Shown here in pieces: positions 15,977-20,968 of a DNA stretch of 22,342 nt (position 1 is its first letter; each line of letters starts with the position of its first letter). Both the position numbers and the translations under genes were made by a program. The notes under the pieces are model-generated. The model made no database searches, was not told where the DNA came from, and was given only the letters and a program-made list of their open reading frames with translations. Origin of the DNA: CBDUMN01 sp965368335 (lineage in GTDB: Bacteria; Pseudomonadota; Alphaproteobacteria; Rhodospirillales; JAPHRK01); the NCBI GenBank assembly GCA_965368335.1, contig CBDUMN010000056.1, forward strand, positions 1 to 22,342, written 5' to 3'.

Positions 15977-16558
15977 CTACCCCAAGAACTTGATGGCGGC
16001 GAAACCGCCGAACAGGCCGATGAAAAACAAGGTGGCGAGGATGCCCAGGTTTTTCTCGATAAATTTGCGGATCGGTTCGCCGAATTTATAGAGCAAAAAG
16101 GCGACCAGGAAAAACCGCGCGCCGCGCGACAGCACCGAAGCGATGGTGAAGACCGTTATATCGAGTCCGGTGACGCCGCTGGCGATGGTGATGACCTTGT
16201 AAGGGAAAGGCGTGAACCCTGCGCCACCGACGATCCAGGCGCCCCATTCGTTGTAGTAGCCCTGGAAGGTGGAGAATTTGTCGAGATATCCGTAGAACTC
16301 GAGCACCGGCTTGCCTACCGATTCGTATAATCCCCAACCGATCCCATAGCCCGCCAGACCGCCGAATGCCGAGGCCGCGGTGCAGGTCAGCGCCATGGCA
16401 AGCCATTTTTCTCTTGCAGCCAAAACCATGGGGATGAGCAACACATCGGGCGGAATCGGAAAAAACGAAGATTCGGCAAAGGCTATAAGGGCCAGAAACA
16501 GCATGGCGTGGGGCTTGGCCGCCAGATCCATGGTCCAGTCGTAAAGTCGTTGCAGCAA
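15977..16558 (-). CDS. YqaA/DedA-family (SNARE-associated) membrane protein
   Basis: The protein has several membrane segments and belongs to the VTT/DedA superfamily, whose members act in lipid flipping or membrane homeostasis. Signatures seen are FAESSFFPIPPDVLLIP near the N-terminus, GYGIGWGLYESVGKP, and GAGFTPFPYKVITIASGV in the re-entrant region. The frame is open upstream to 16729, but that would run into the tRNA half. Related proteins start with an MLxRLYDxT-like sequence, so I favour the TTG at 16558 (LLQRLYDWTM), which has GAAGGA 10 bases upstream. This gives 193 residues. An ATG at 16645 is an alternative but overlaps the tRNA promoter. It leads the dsbB-coq7 operon. Confidence 0.82.
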   Translation of the reverse strand: MLQRLYDWTMDLAAKPHAMLFLALIAFAESSFFPIPPDVLLIPMVLAAREKWLAMALTCTAASAFGGLAGYGIGWGLYESVGKPVLEFYGYLDKFSTFQGYYNEWGAWIVGGAGFTPFPYKVITIASGVTGLDITVFTIASVLSRGARFFLVAFLLYKFGEPIRKFIEKNLGILATLFFIGLFGGFAAIKFLG

Positions 16559-16644
16559 GGCCCTATTTTCCTTCGCCTGTTGGTTTGTCAGCAAGGCTTT
16601 TAGCAGGCGCTGCCGGGGGGAGCAATCTCCACCGTTGAAATCCA

Positions 16645-16672
16645 TTGACCTAACAGCGTTTGTCAGTAATAT
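16645..16672 (+). promoter_or_regulatory. sigma70-type promoter of the split tRNA-Leu gene
   Basis: A TTGACC box (16645-16650) and a TAATAT box (16667-16672) are 16 bases apart and lie 20 bases before the first base of the tRNA 5' half. This is the spacing expected for a tRNA promoter. It seems undamaged although the gene it serves has been split. Confidence 0.65.
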
Positions 16673-16692
16673 GCCGTTCTCCAAGCGACCAC

Positions 16693-16731
16693 GGGGGCGT
16701 GGCGGAATTGGTAGACGCAGGGGATTCAAAA
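16693..16731 (+). pseudogene. 5' half of a split tRNA-Leu(CAA) gene
   Basis: The sequence holds the acceptor 5' strand GGGGGCG, the D-arm GCGGAATTGGTAGACGC, anticodon stem GGGGA and the loop TTCAAAA. It then changes abruptly to AGGGCGTTTT instead of the needed TCCCC. The missing 3' half is found at 17841-17896. Joined there, the parts give a five-pair anticodon stem, a variable arm with GGT/ACC, a T-stem GGGAG/CTCCC, and a closed acceptor stem with one G-U pair at position 1-72. It is therefore a once-functional gene interrupted inside its anticodon loop. Confidence 0.9.
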
Positions 16732-16783
16732 GGGCGTTTTTTCGACCTAACTATTTGATATTAAAAGGCAATAGCCAGTACAG

Positions 16784-16810
16784 ACTGTGCACAGAATGCA
16801 CAGTTTTTTT
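16784..16810 (+). terminator. intrinsic terminator just inside the element's left end
   Basis: ACTGTGCA (16784-16791) and TGCACAGT (16797-16804) form a perfect 8-bp stem with loop CAGAA, followed by TTTTTT. It would stop transcripts started at the tRNA promoter about 53 bases after the split point, giving a chimeric RNA of roughly 125-135 nt. The same bases contain GTACAG and CACAGTTTT words that recur at the right end of the element, so they may double as recombinase arm sites. Confidence 0.8.
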
Positions 16811-16823
16811 ATGCCTGCAGCCC

Positions 16824-16991
16824 TTAGCGTAACGCAAGGGACTTAATGTTTTTCTCGTCTACCAGTTTGATTTTCCTGGCGGAATCGACCATTAGGGGAA
16901 TGCTGCCAAAGACTTTCTTGTAACTCAAGTTACTTGTTTCCAGTGATCTGGATTTCTTTTCAAAAGTAGTGCGACGAAATTCCTTGATCCA
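16824..16991 (-). pseudogene. short coding-like fragment, possibly the core-binding region of a tyrosine recombinase
   Basis: On the minus strand a frame is open across this stretch to a TAA at 16824-16826. Its last 55 residues start WIKEFRRTTFEKKSRSLETS and continue NLSYKKVFGSIP. The pattern W-x3-F, charged residues, S-x-ET, then Y-x-x-VF-x-x-(I/L)P resembles the SAM-like core-binding domain of some phage-type integrases. There is no start codon that yields a full protein and no catalytic domain, and its upstream part overlaps the secreted-protein gene. I treat it as a decayed fragment; the family assignment is weak and from memory of the pattern only. Confidence 0.3.
16920..16933. promoter_or_regulatory. 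perfect 14-bp dyad GTAACTCAAGTTAC
   Basis: Two perfect 6-base arms (GTAACT and AGTTAC) are separated by CA, 107 bases before the secreted-protein gene. The size suits a winged-helix repressor operator. It also lies within the minus-strand coding fragment, so chance is possible. Confidence 0.3.
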
Positions 16992-17040
16992 ACGACAGGG
17001 GCGTGGTTGTGTTTCTGCAAATTGGGGTTGTGGGGGCGTT

Positions 17041-17550
17041 ATGTCTAATAAATTTGTTTCATTGCTGGTTGCTGTTTGTGTCTTTGGTTTTCATTCGACA
17101 GCAAATGCATCTGAGAAAACTTCCAATGAGAAACTGCGGGAGATTGGAAATGAATGCAAAAGAATCACTGCCGAATTTCTTTTGGGAGATAGAATCCCTA
17201 AAGAGGCCCTGAACCGAGGATGGACACCTGAGGTAACCAAGGTGTTTCTAGATACATTTGAGACAACGGATAAAACTGCAAATATCGGGAAAGCGTTTTT
17301 CCAAAATCTAAAACGAGAAGCGCCAGATGTTTTTGAGAACATGAAAAAACCCGAATGGAAAAAACCGAAAATACGGCGATACAAACAAGCAAACTTAAAA
17401 GGCACACTCACCATTAGACAGAAAATCCCTGTCACCATTGAATGTGATGTTCGTGACTATGGTGAGGGTCCATTCATCCTTCAGTTAAAGTTTAGACACT
17501 TAGGTGCAAAACTGTCGCTTGGGGTTCCCGTCAACCCAAAACCAGAATAG
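17041..17550 (+). CDS. small secreted or periplasmic protein of unknown function (element cargo)
   Basis: The 169-residue product begins with a typical signal peptide: MSNKF, a hydrophobic core SLLVAVCVFGF, then a cleavage-like STANAS-EK near residue 22. The mature part is charged, with a helical first half containing Cys near residue 38 (GNECKRIT). A Lys-rich stretch EWKKPKIRRYKQ leads to a beta-like C-terminal half (GTLTIRQKIPVTIECDVRD), which may be one domain held by the two Cys. I recognise no family. GGGGG precedes ATG 17041. Base composition is more A/T-rich than the core genes to the left, in keeping with transfer. It lies between the split tRNA halves and 83 bases before the intact tRNA. 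Confidence 0.7.
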   Translation: MSNKFVSLLVAVCVFGFHSTANASEKTSNEKLREIGNECKRITAEFLLGDRIPKEALNRGWTPEVTKVFLDTFETTDKTANIGKAFFQNLKREAPDVFENMKKPEWKKPKIRRYKQANLKGTLTIRQKIPVTIECDVRDYGEGPFILQLKFRHLGAKLSLGVPVNPKPE

Positions 17551-17633
17551 GAAGTCGCAACTAGTAGCGATTGACACTTGACTAAAATTCCTTTGCTGGT
17601 AGTTAGGTGCCTCCACCTCGCTAGTGAGTGAAT

Positions 17634-17720
17634 GCCTCGGTGGTGAAATTGGTAGACACGTTGGATTCAAAATCCAATTTCCGCAAGGAAGTGTCGGTTC
17701 GAGTCCGACCCGAGGCACCA
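17634..17720 (+). tRNA. tRNA-Leu(CAA), complete with encoded CCA
   Basis: The 87-base gene folds fully. The acceptor GCCTCGG pairs with CCGAGGC, the D-arm is GTGAAATTGGTAGACAC, and anticodon stem TTGGA/TCCAA carries loop TTCAAAA with anticodon CAA. The long variable arm is TTCC/GGAA with loop GCAA, the T-arm GTCGG/CCGAC has loop TTCGAGT, and the end is A plus CCA. It reads UUG codons. Its sequence differs clearly from the split tRNA-Leu(CAA) around it, yet it has the same anticodon loop and so a third copy of ATTCAAAA (17665-17672). It probably came with the element and covers for the broken host gene. Confidence 0.97.
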
Positions 17721-17782
17721 TTCAGCGAACTTTCCTACGAAATTCGATTTGTGCATAACGCTGTTTTCTGGCGCTAAAAACC

Positions 17783-17805
17783 GTACACAGTTTTAGTACA
17801 GTTTT
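17783..17805. repeat. tandem GTACACAGTTTT / GTACAGTTTT repeats near the right junction
   Basis: Two near-identical words lie side by side at 17783-17794 and 17796-17805, about 36 bases before the right core repeat. Related words (GTACAG at 16778-16783, CACAGTTTT at 16800-16808) lie about 50 bases inside the left core. This placement is what integrase arm-binding sites look like. Function is inferred from position and repetition only. Confidence 0.5.
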
Positions 17806-17840
17806 CGGCTAGCACTTTGAAAACGCTAAATACGCGGAAC

Positions 17841-17896
17841 ATTCAAAATCCCCCGGTTGTATGACCTTGGGAGTTCGAGTCTCCCCGCCCCTACCA
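17841..17896 (+). pseudogene. 3' half of the split tRNA-Leu(CAA) gene
   Basis: Starting from the core ATTCAAAA, the sequence gives the anticodon 3' stem TCCCC, a variable arm with GGT/ACC, the T-arm GGGAG-TTCGAGT-CTCCC, acceptor strand CGCCCCT, discriminator A and CCA (17894-17896). It pairs with the 5' half at 16693-16731 and has no 5' half of its own, since the bases before it (ACGCGGAAC) do not pair. It has no visible promoter and is probably silent. Confidence 0.9.
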
Positions 17897-17941
17897 CTCT
17901 TTTTCCTAAAAACCGAAGACCAGACCGCGAGACGCCGGCAA

Positions 17942-17962
17942 CCCCGCACGTCCGGGGCTTTT
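17942..17962 (+). terminator. likely former terminator of the split tRNA gene
   Basis: CCCCG (17942-17946) and CGGGG (17953-17957) form a 5-bp GC stem followed by CTTTT, 45 bases after the CCA end of the 3' half. A short T-run (17899-17904) also follows the CCA directly. It probably ended the tRNA transcript before the gene was interrupted. The remaining DNA up to 18109 shows nothing I can name. Confidence 0.5.
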
Positions 17963-18109
17963 GGCGATATCTGCGCTCGGCGGAGACTCAGGTGAATTGG
18001 CAAATCGACCGGATTTGGCGAAAAGTCTCTGTTGGCCGCATCCGGCGATCAGACTGTGGACTAGAGGCAGGGTTGTTTATGGAGCTTGCCTGTCTTTGTA
18101 ATAATGATT

Positions 18110-19066
18110 TCAAGGGCGAAAAGGGATTATGGACGGCACTATTTTGACGTCTTTATAGGAGTGGGCATCTAGTAGAGTTTTGATCGATGAGTAGTTTCTT
18201 TCAAAATCAACTCCGGGACCCACGACTATGCGGTCAATTGGAAGTCGAGGTATCTTGTTCTCATCCTCCATTAGATCCAATGACATTGGAATGTAAGGAA
18301 CAATATCGCTTCCTCGTGGCCTGAATTTTAGAGGGAGTTCATTTTGAAACATATCTGTTTCATTTGGGCTTAAGCTGCAAACGAGACGGCTCTCCTGCTC
18401 TTCGGCATACTTTTCATTTTTAAAAGATTTAGCTAGAACATTGATCGTGGAAGCCCATTCGTCGTACAGCATGCCCTTCCACCGGTTCGATGCAGACACG
18501 AATATATCAAGAAGATCATAAGCTAGCTCAGCGAGGGCCTCATCTCCATAGACTACGTCGTAATAACTCACAATTTGTGGGTGTGGCATTTCGCCATCAA
18601 AATCCAAACCAATAGCGTAACCTTTCCCAAAATCACCATAGCCTCGCCATTGACTCAGTAGATCTCCATCTGCTGATAGGCTGGTACAAAAAGTGGCATA
18701 ATTGGAACGAGGTTGGTGTAGAGCCTCCCTAATGCCATTGATGATTTTGTTTATAGTTTTGTCTGCCTTATTTGGCTGCGAGTTCATAATCTCCAATAGC
18801 CGGTCAGGTAGAAAGACACCTTCAGATGGGTCGTTCAAGAAACGAATGTCAGTTGCCCATACTCTTCCTTCCTGAATGATGCCCAATAAGCCGGCAGCAT
18901 CAGTATAGTGATAGCGAAGCCCCTTCTTTAGCCAGCCATATCTTGGAAGTTTGTGCTTTCCTGACAGGTAACCGAGGAGCGCCATCATGTGCGGGCAATC
19001 TATTACCTTTTCACGCCTAAATTTCTTCTCGTAGTCCGCTTGAATAGTTTTGTTTTCCGCACTCAT
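18110..19066 (-). CDS. DUF2971-family protein
   Basis: The 318-residue cytoplasmic protein shows the DUF2971 pattern: RYHYTDAAGLLGIIQEGRVW (about 51-70) leading to ATDIRFLNDPSEG. A mid block FCTSLSADGDLLSQWRGYG precedes KGYAIGLDFD, and EEQESRLV lies at about 227-234. The biochemical role of the family is not known to me. The early His-Tyr-Thr and later Glu-x-Glu recall ADP-ribosyltransferase folds, which is speculation. ATG 19066 is preferred over the GTG two codons upstream. It is A/T-richer than the core genes and sits between the split tRNA and a truncated DUF2924 gene, so it is likely acquired cargo, perhaps defence-related. Confidence 0.75.
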   Translation of the reverse strand: MSAENKTIQADYEKKFRREKVIDCPHMMALLGYLSGKHKLPRYGWLKKGLRYHYTDAAGLLGIIQEGRVWATDIRFLNDPSEGVFLPDRLLEIMNSQPNKADKTINKIINGIREALHQPRSNYATFCTSLSADGDLLSQWRGYGDFGKGYAIGLDFDGEMPHPQIVSYYDVVYGDEALAELAYDLLDIFVSASNRWKGMLYDEWASTINVLAKSFKNEKYAEEQESRLVCSLSPNETDMFQNELPLKFRPRGSDIVPYIPMSLDLMEDENKIPRLPIDRIVVGPGVDFERNYSSIKTLLDAHSYKDVKIVPSIIPFRP

Positions 19067-19097
19067 GCCCACTTCGCCAATTGTATTGATCGTTCCG

Positions 19098-19370
19098 TCA
19101 GTAGCCAGTCTGATAGATATACCACATTGACGTGGGTTTGGGGGAGGGGGCGATCGTGAGACGACTGCGCTTGGTCCCCTTGGCCGGTTGAGCGTAACGC
19201 ATCAGTTCCCGCAGCCGCTTCTTGGAGAGGCCGCCTTGCTCCTGCGCCTGCCTGTGGTATTCGCAGGCGAGAAGCAACAGTCGGGTGCTGAGGCCCTTGG
19301 GCGGCGGCCGGCCGTAGACCTGTTTCCAGGCCTCGACCAGTTCCGCCCGCGGCGGAGTATCGGAGGGCAT
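19098..19370 (-). CDS. truncated DUF2924-family protein
   Basis: The 90-residue frame opens like DUF2924 proteins: LVEAWKQVYGRPPPKGLSTRLL (about 11-32, a small helical domain) and GGLSKKRLRELMRYA. Normal members run on to about 140-160 residues with a beta-rich GTRLVREW-type part. Here the family sequence stops near residue 78 and the tail TSMWYIYQTGY is unrelated, so the gene appears cut by recombination just before the DUF2971 gene. It starts 2 bp after the DUF3489 stop. DUF2924 and DUF3489 often lie together beside large serine recombinases in alphaproteobacterial mobile DNA; no recombinase is left here. Confidence 0.7.
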   Translation of the reverse strand: MPSDTPPRAELVEAWKQVYGRPPPKGLSTRLLLLACEYHRQAQEQGGLSKKRLRELMRYAQPAKGTKRSRLTIAPSPKPTSMWYIYQTGY

Positions 19371-19372
19371 GA

Positions 19373-19588
19373 TTACGCCCCCGCTTCCTCATGGGCCTTG
19401 TAGACCTTGTCGCCCTTGGCCGTCTGGCTAAGCAGCACGGTCAGGCCCTTCTTGCGCAGGCCGGTGATGGCGGCCCGGACGCTATGGGGTTGCCATCCGG
19501 TGACCTTCTGAAGCTCGGCGAGCGAAGCGCCCGACTTGCGGCTGACGAGCTTGGCGACGGTGTCGATCTTGGTGGTCTGTTTGGTCAT
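19373..19588 (-). CDS. DUF3489-family small protein, HTH-like
   Basis: The 71-residue protein has a winged-helix look: TVAKLVSRKSGASLAELQ, GWQPHSVRAAITGLRKK, then a short beta wing LTVLLSQ and KGDKVYKA. This is the DUF3489 pattern. It could bind DNA and regulate a mobile-element recombination module, but that is inferred. An excellent TAGGAGG ribosome site lies 7 bases before ATG. A structured leader of three inverted repeats lies upstream (19606-19707). It is probably co-transcribed with the truncated DUF2924 gene. Confidence 0.8.
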   Translation of the reverse strand: MTKQTTKIDTVAKLVSRKSGASLAELQKVTGWQPHSVRAAITGLRKKGLTVLLSQTAKGDKVYKAHEEAGA

Positions 19589-19605
19589 ATCTACCTCCTA
19601 AAGGT

Positions 19606-19707
19606 TCAGTGCGCCCGATCCGGGCTTTTGCACTGAGCAGACCCGGCGGGGGTCACGTCTGAGGCCGGGTTGCCGGTGATGAGGAGGTCATAAGAGGCGT
19701 TCACCGG
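19606..19707 (-). promoter_or_regulatory. structured leader upstream of DUF3489
   Basis: Three inverted repeats lie in 102 bases: TCAGTGC/GCACTGA (19606-19612 with 19630-19636) enclosing GCCCG/CGGGC, then ACCCGGC/GCCGGGT (19641-19647 with 19664-19670), and CCGGTGA/TCACCGG (19673-19679 with 19701-19707). The first ends 8 bases before the ribosome site. The rest of the gap to the vsr end shows nothing else. It may be a folded 5' leader or part of a recombination site. Confidence 0.5.
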
Positions 19708-19761
19708 ACAGTGACAGTACCGCTCTCTTGCGCAAGGAAGTCCAGTGGAAAGTAGAGAAAG

Positions 19762-20175
19762 TCAGTTTAAAAAGGTGACCAGCCTATGTTGTAGGTTGTC
19801 GAGGTCGCGAAGTTCGCACTCCCAGACCACAATCACCCGCCAACCTGTGGCCTCAAGGTCTTTGATGGCTTGAGCGTCGCGTTCGACGTTTCGGCCAATT
19901 TTACCGGTCCAGTACTCTGTATTGGTTTTGGGGATGCGCGCGCCGCGTTTGCAGTCGTGACCGTGCCAGAAGCAGCCATGGACAAAAATAACGGCGCGCC
20001 GACCGGGAAAGACGAGGTCGGGTTTGCCTGGAAGGTCCTTGCGGTGGAGGCGGTAGCGGTAGCCGAGTTTGTGCAGCATTCGGCGCACGGACATTTCCGG
20101 GCCCGTGTCTTTGCCTTTGACGGCTCGCATGACACGGGATCTTTGGGAATCAGTCGTCGTCGCTGTTTTCGCCAC
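19762..20175 (-). CDS. vsr: Vsr very-short-patch DNA mismatch endonuclease
   Basis: The enzyme nicks next to the T in T:G mismatches left by deamination of 5-methylcytosine. From the GTG at 20175 the protein has 137 residues, and the known E. coli Vsr active-site positions (Glu25, Asp51, His64, His69) fall at Glu27, Asp53, His66 and His71, each shifted by two. Zinc-type ligands Cys68, His73, Cys75 and Cys120 are also present (VHGCFWHGHDC, WEC). A GAGG lies nine bases before this GTG. The frame is open to 20232, but the extra residues look non-coding. It overlaps the end of the nuclease gene by 26 bp and serves the methyltransferase two genes upstream. Confidence 0.92.
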   Translation of the reverse strand: MAKTATTTDSQRSRVMRAVKGKDTGPEMSVRRMLHKLGYRYRLHRKDLPGKPDLVFPGRRAVIFVHGCFWHGHDCKRGARIPKTNTEYWTGKIGRNVERDAQAIKDLEATGWRVIVVWECELRDLDNLQHRLVTFLN

Positions 20176-20899
20176 CGTTTTCCGCCTCGACCGTCGATGC
20201 GCCGCCCAGGGCCGTGTAACGCCGGTCCGCAAGCCACTGTAAGCGTTTGGCCTGAGTAAGCAGAACGCGCCGCAGGCCGCCCTGGACTTTTCGTTCCGAT
20301 ATCACCTGAGCCAAACGGCTAATGATCAGGGCGCGCCGCGCGATCCTGAAGTCCGGGTGGGATCGGATGGCGTGGACATGTTCGGATACGATGCATTGGC
20401 GGTATGACGGTGGGGCCTCAATTTCAATCGTCGGCGCGGGCGGATCCTTTTCGTTCAGCACCGCTCTAAAACGGCTGCCGTCAATCGCCTGTTGGTAGAC
20501 GAGGTCTTCCAGCGCATTCAATTGCGCCACTGCCGCTTTAAATGCTTCAGGGTTCTTTCTTTTGGATGGAGTGTTTTGGAGATGCGGTAGCGGCCAGACT
20601 TCAATCTCATAGACCTCAAAAGGGTCCAGCACCGACATGGCGACAGCGTCCGTTCGCTGATTGGTCAGGTGACGGCGAATACGGGTGCGGAGCATCTCAT
20701 TGGTTTGGCCGACGTAAATGGGCTCCCCGTCGTAATCAAAAAAGGCGTAGACGCCCCATTTGAAGTTGCCGACTTTACGCTTGCCGCCAGCGACGGTATC
20801 GGGAACCTCAGTATCCAAGAATGTCGTAAGGTTGGTGCGCAGGTCCTCCGTTTCAAACGGTGGAAAATTCATTGAATCTGGATTGCGTTCGTCCGGCAC
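20150..20899 (-). CDS. GIY-YIG nuclease, probable type II restriction endonuclease
   Basis: The likely 249-residue protein contains a GIY-YIG fold: GVYAFF (49-54) and PIYVGQTN (60-67), then the catalytic-type Arg in LRTRIRRH (70-77), and Glu131 in ALEDLVYQQ as the metal ligand. Its place between a C5-methyltransferase and vsr makes it the restriction partner, in the manner of Eco29kI-type systems. The sequence target is unknown. I chose the GTG at 20899 because GGATGGGG lies eight bases upstream; a TTG at 20935 and an ATG at 20872 are alternatives with weaker ribosome sites. The C-terminal third is helical and basic and may recognise DNA. The acidic tail ends inside vsr. Confidence 0.82.
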   Translation of the reverse strand: MPDERNPDSMNFPPFETEDLRTNLTTFLDTEVPDTVAGGKRKVGNFKWGVYAFFDYDGEPIYVGQTNEMLRTRIRRHLTNQRTDAVAMSVLDPFEVYEIEVWPLPHLQNTPSKRKNPEAFKAAVAQLNALEDLVYQQAIDGSRFRAVLNEKDPPAPTIEIEAPPSYRQCIVSEHVHAIRSHPDFRIARRALIISRLAQVISERKVQGGLRRVLLTQAKRLQWLADRRYTALGGASTVEAENGGENSDDD

Positions 20900-20968
20900 G
20901 TGAAAAGCCCCATCCCAATAAGTTGCATGGAACAATGGAGCATATGATGGTGGGAGAGTCGAGAAAGT

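Larger units (their letters stand above)
16724..17840. mobile_element. 1,117-bp insertion in the anticodon loop of tRNA-Leu(CAA), carrying its own tRNA-Leu(CAA)
   Basis: The 8-bp direct repeat ATTCAAAA occurs at both junctions (16724-16731 and 17841-17848). Removing one copy with the intervening DNA rebuilds an intact tRNA. Such a core in an anticodon loop is typical of tyrosine-recombinase attachment sites. Inside are a terminator, a short minus-strand coding fragment, a gene for a secreted protein, an intact tRNA-Leu(CAA) of different sequence, and GTACAG/CACAGTTTT repeats near both ends. No complete integrase is present, so it is either non-autonomous or the remnant of a longer element. 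Unlike ordinary tRNA-targeting islands it does not rebuild the target's 3' half at the left junction. Confidence 0.75.

Noticed and set aside
16559..16729. N-terminal extension of the YqaA-family gene over the tRNA half
   Set aside because: The frame is open, but it would run across the tRNA promoter and 5' half, and the family normally begins near LLQRLYDWTM.
16732..17840. Group I intron in the tRNA-Leu anticodon loop
   Set aside because: Bacterial tRNA-Leu introns are known, but this insert is bounded by an 8-bp direct repeat, has no G available as the last intron base within the repeat, contains a terminator 53 bases from the 5' half and holds a whole other tRNA gene.
16693..17896. Trans-spliced split tRNA as in some archaea
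   Set aside because: The halves lack complementary leader sequences for pairing in trans, the 3' half has no promoter, and bacteria lack the bulge-helix-bulge splicing system.
17500..18003. Minus-strand frames with short peptides such as RVGLEPTLPCGN and GGETRTPKVI
   Set aside because: These are the familiar antisense translations of tRNA T-arms (GGTTCGAGTC) and do not represent proteins.
17857..18147. Plus-strand 96-codon frame over the tRNA 3' half
   Set aside because: It begins inside the tRNA sequence, shows no protein-like pattern, has no ribosome site and runs into the end of the DUF2971 gene.
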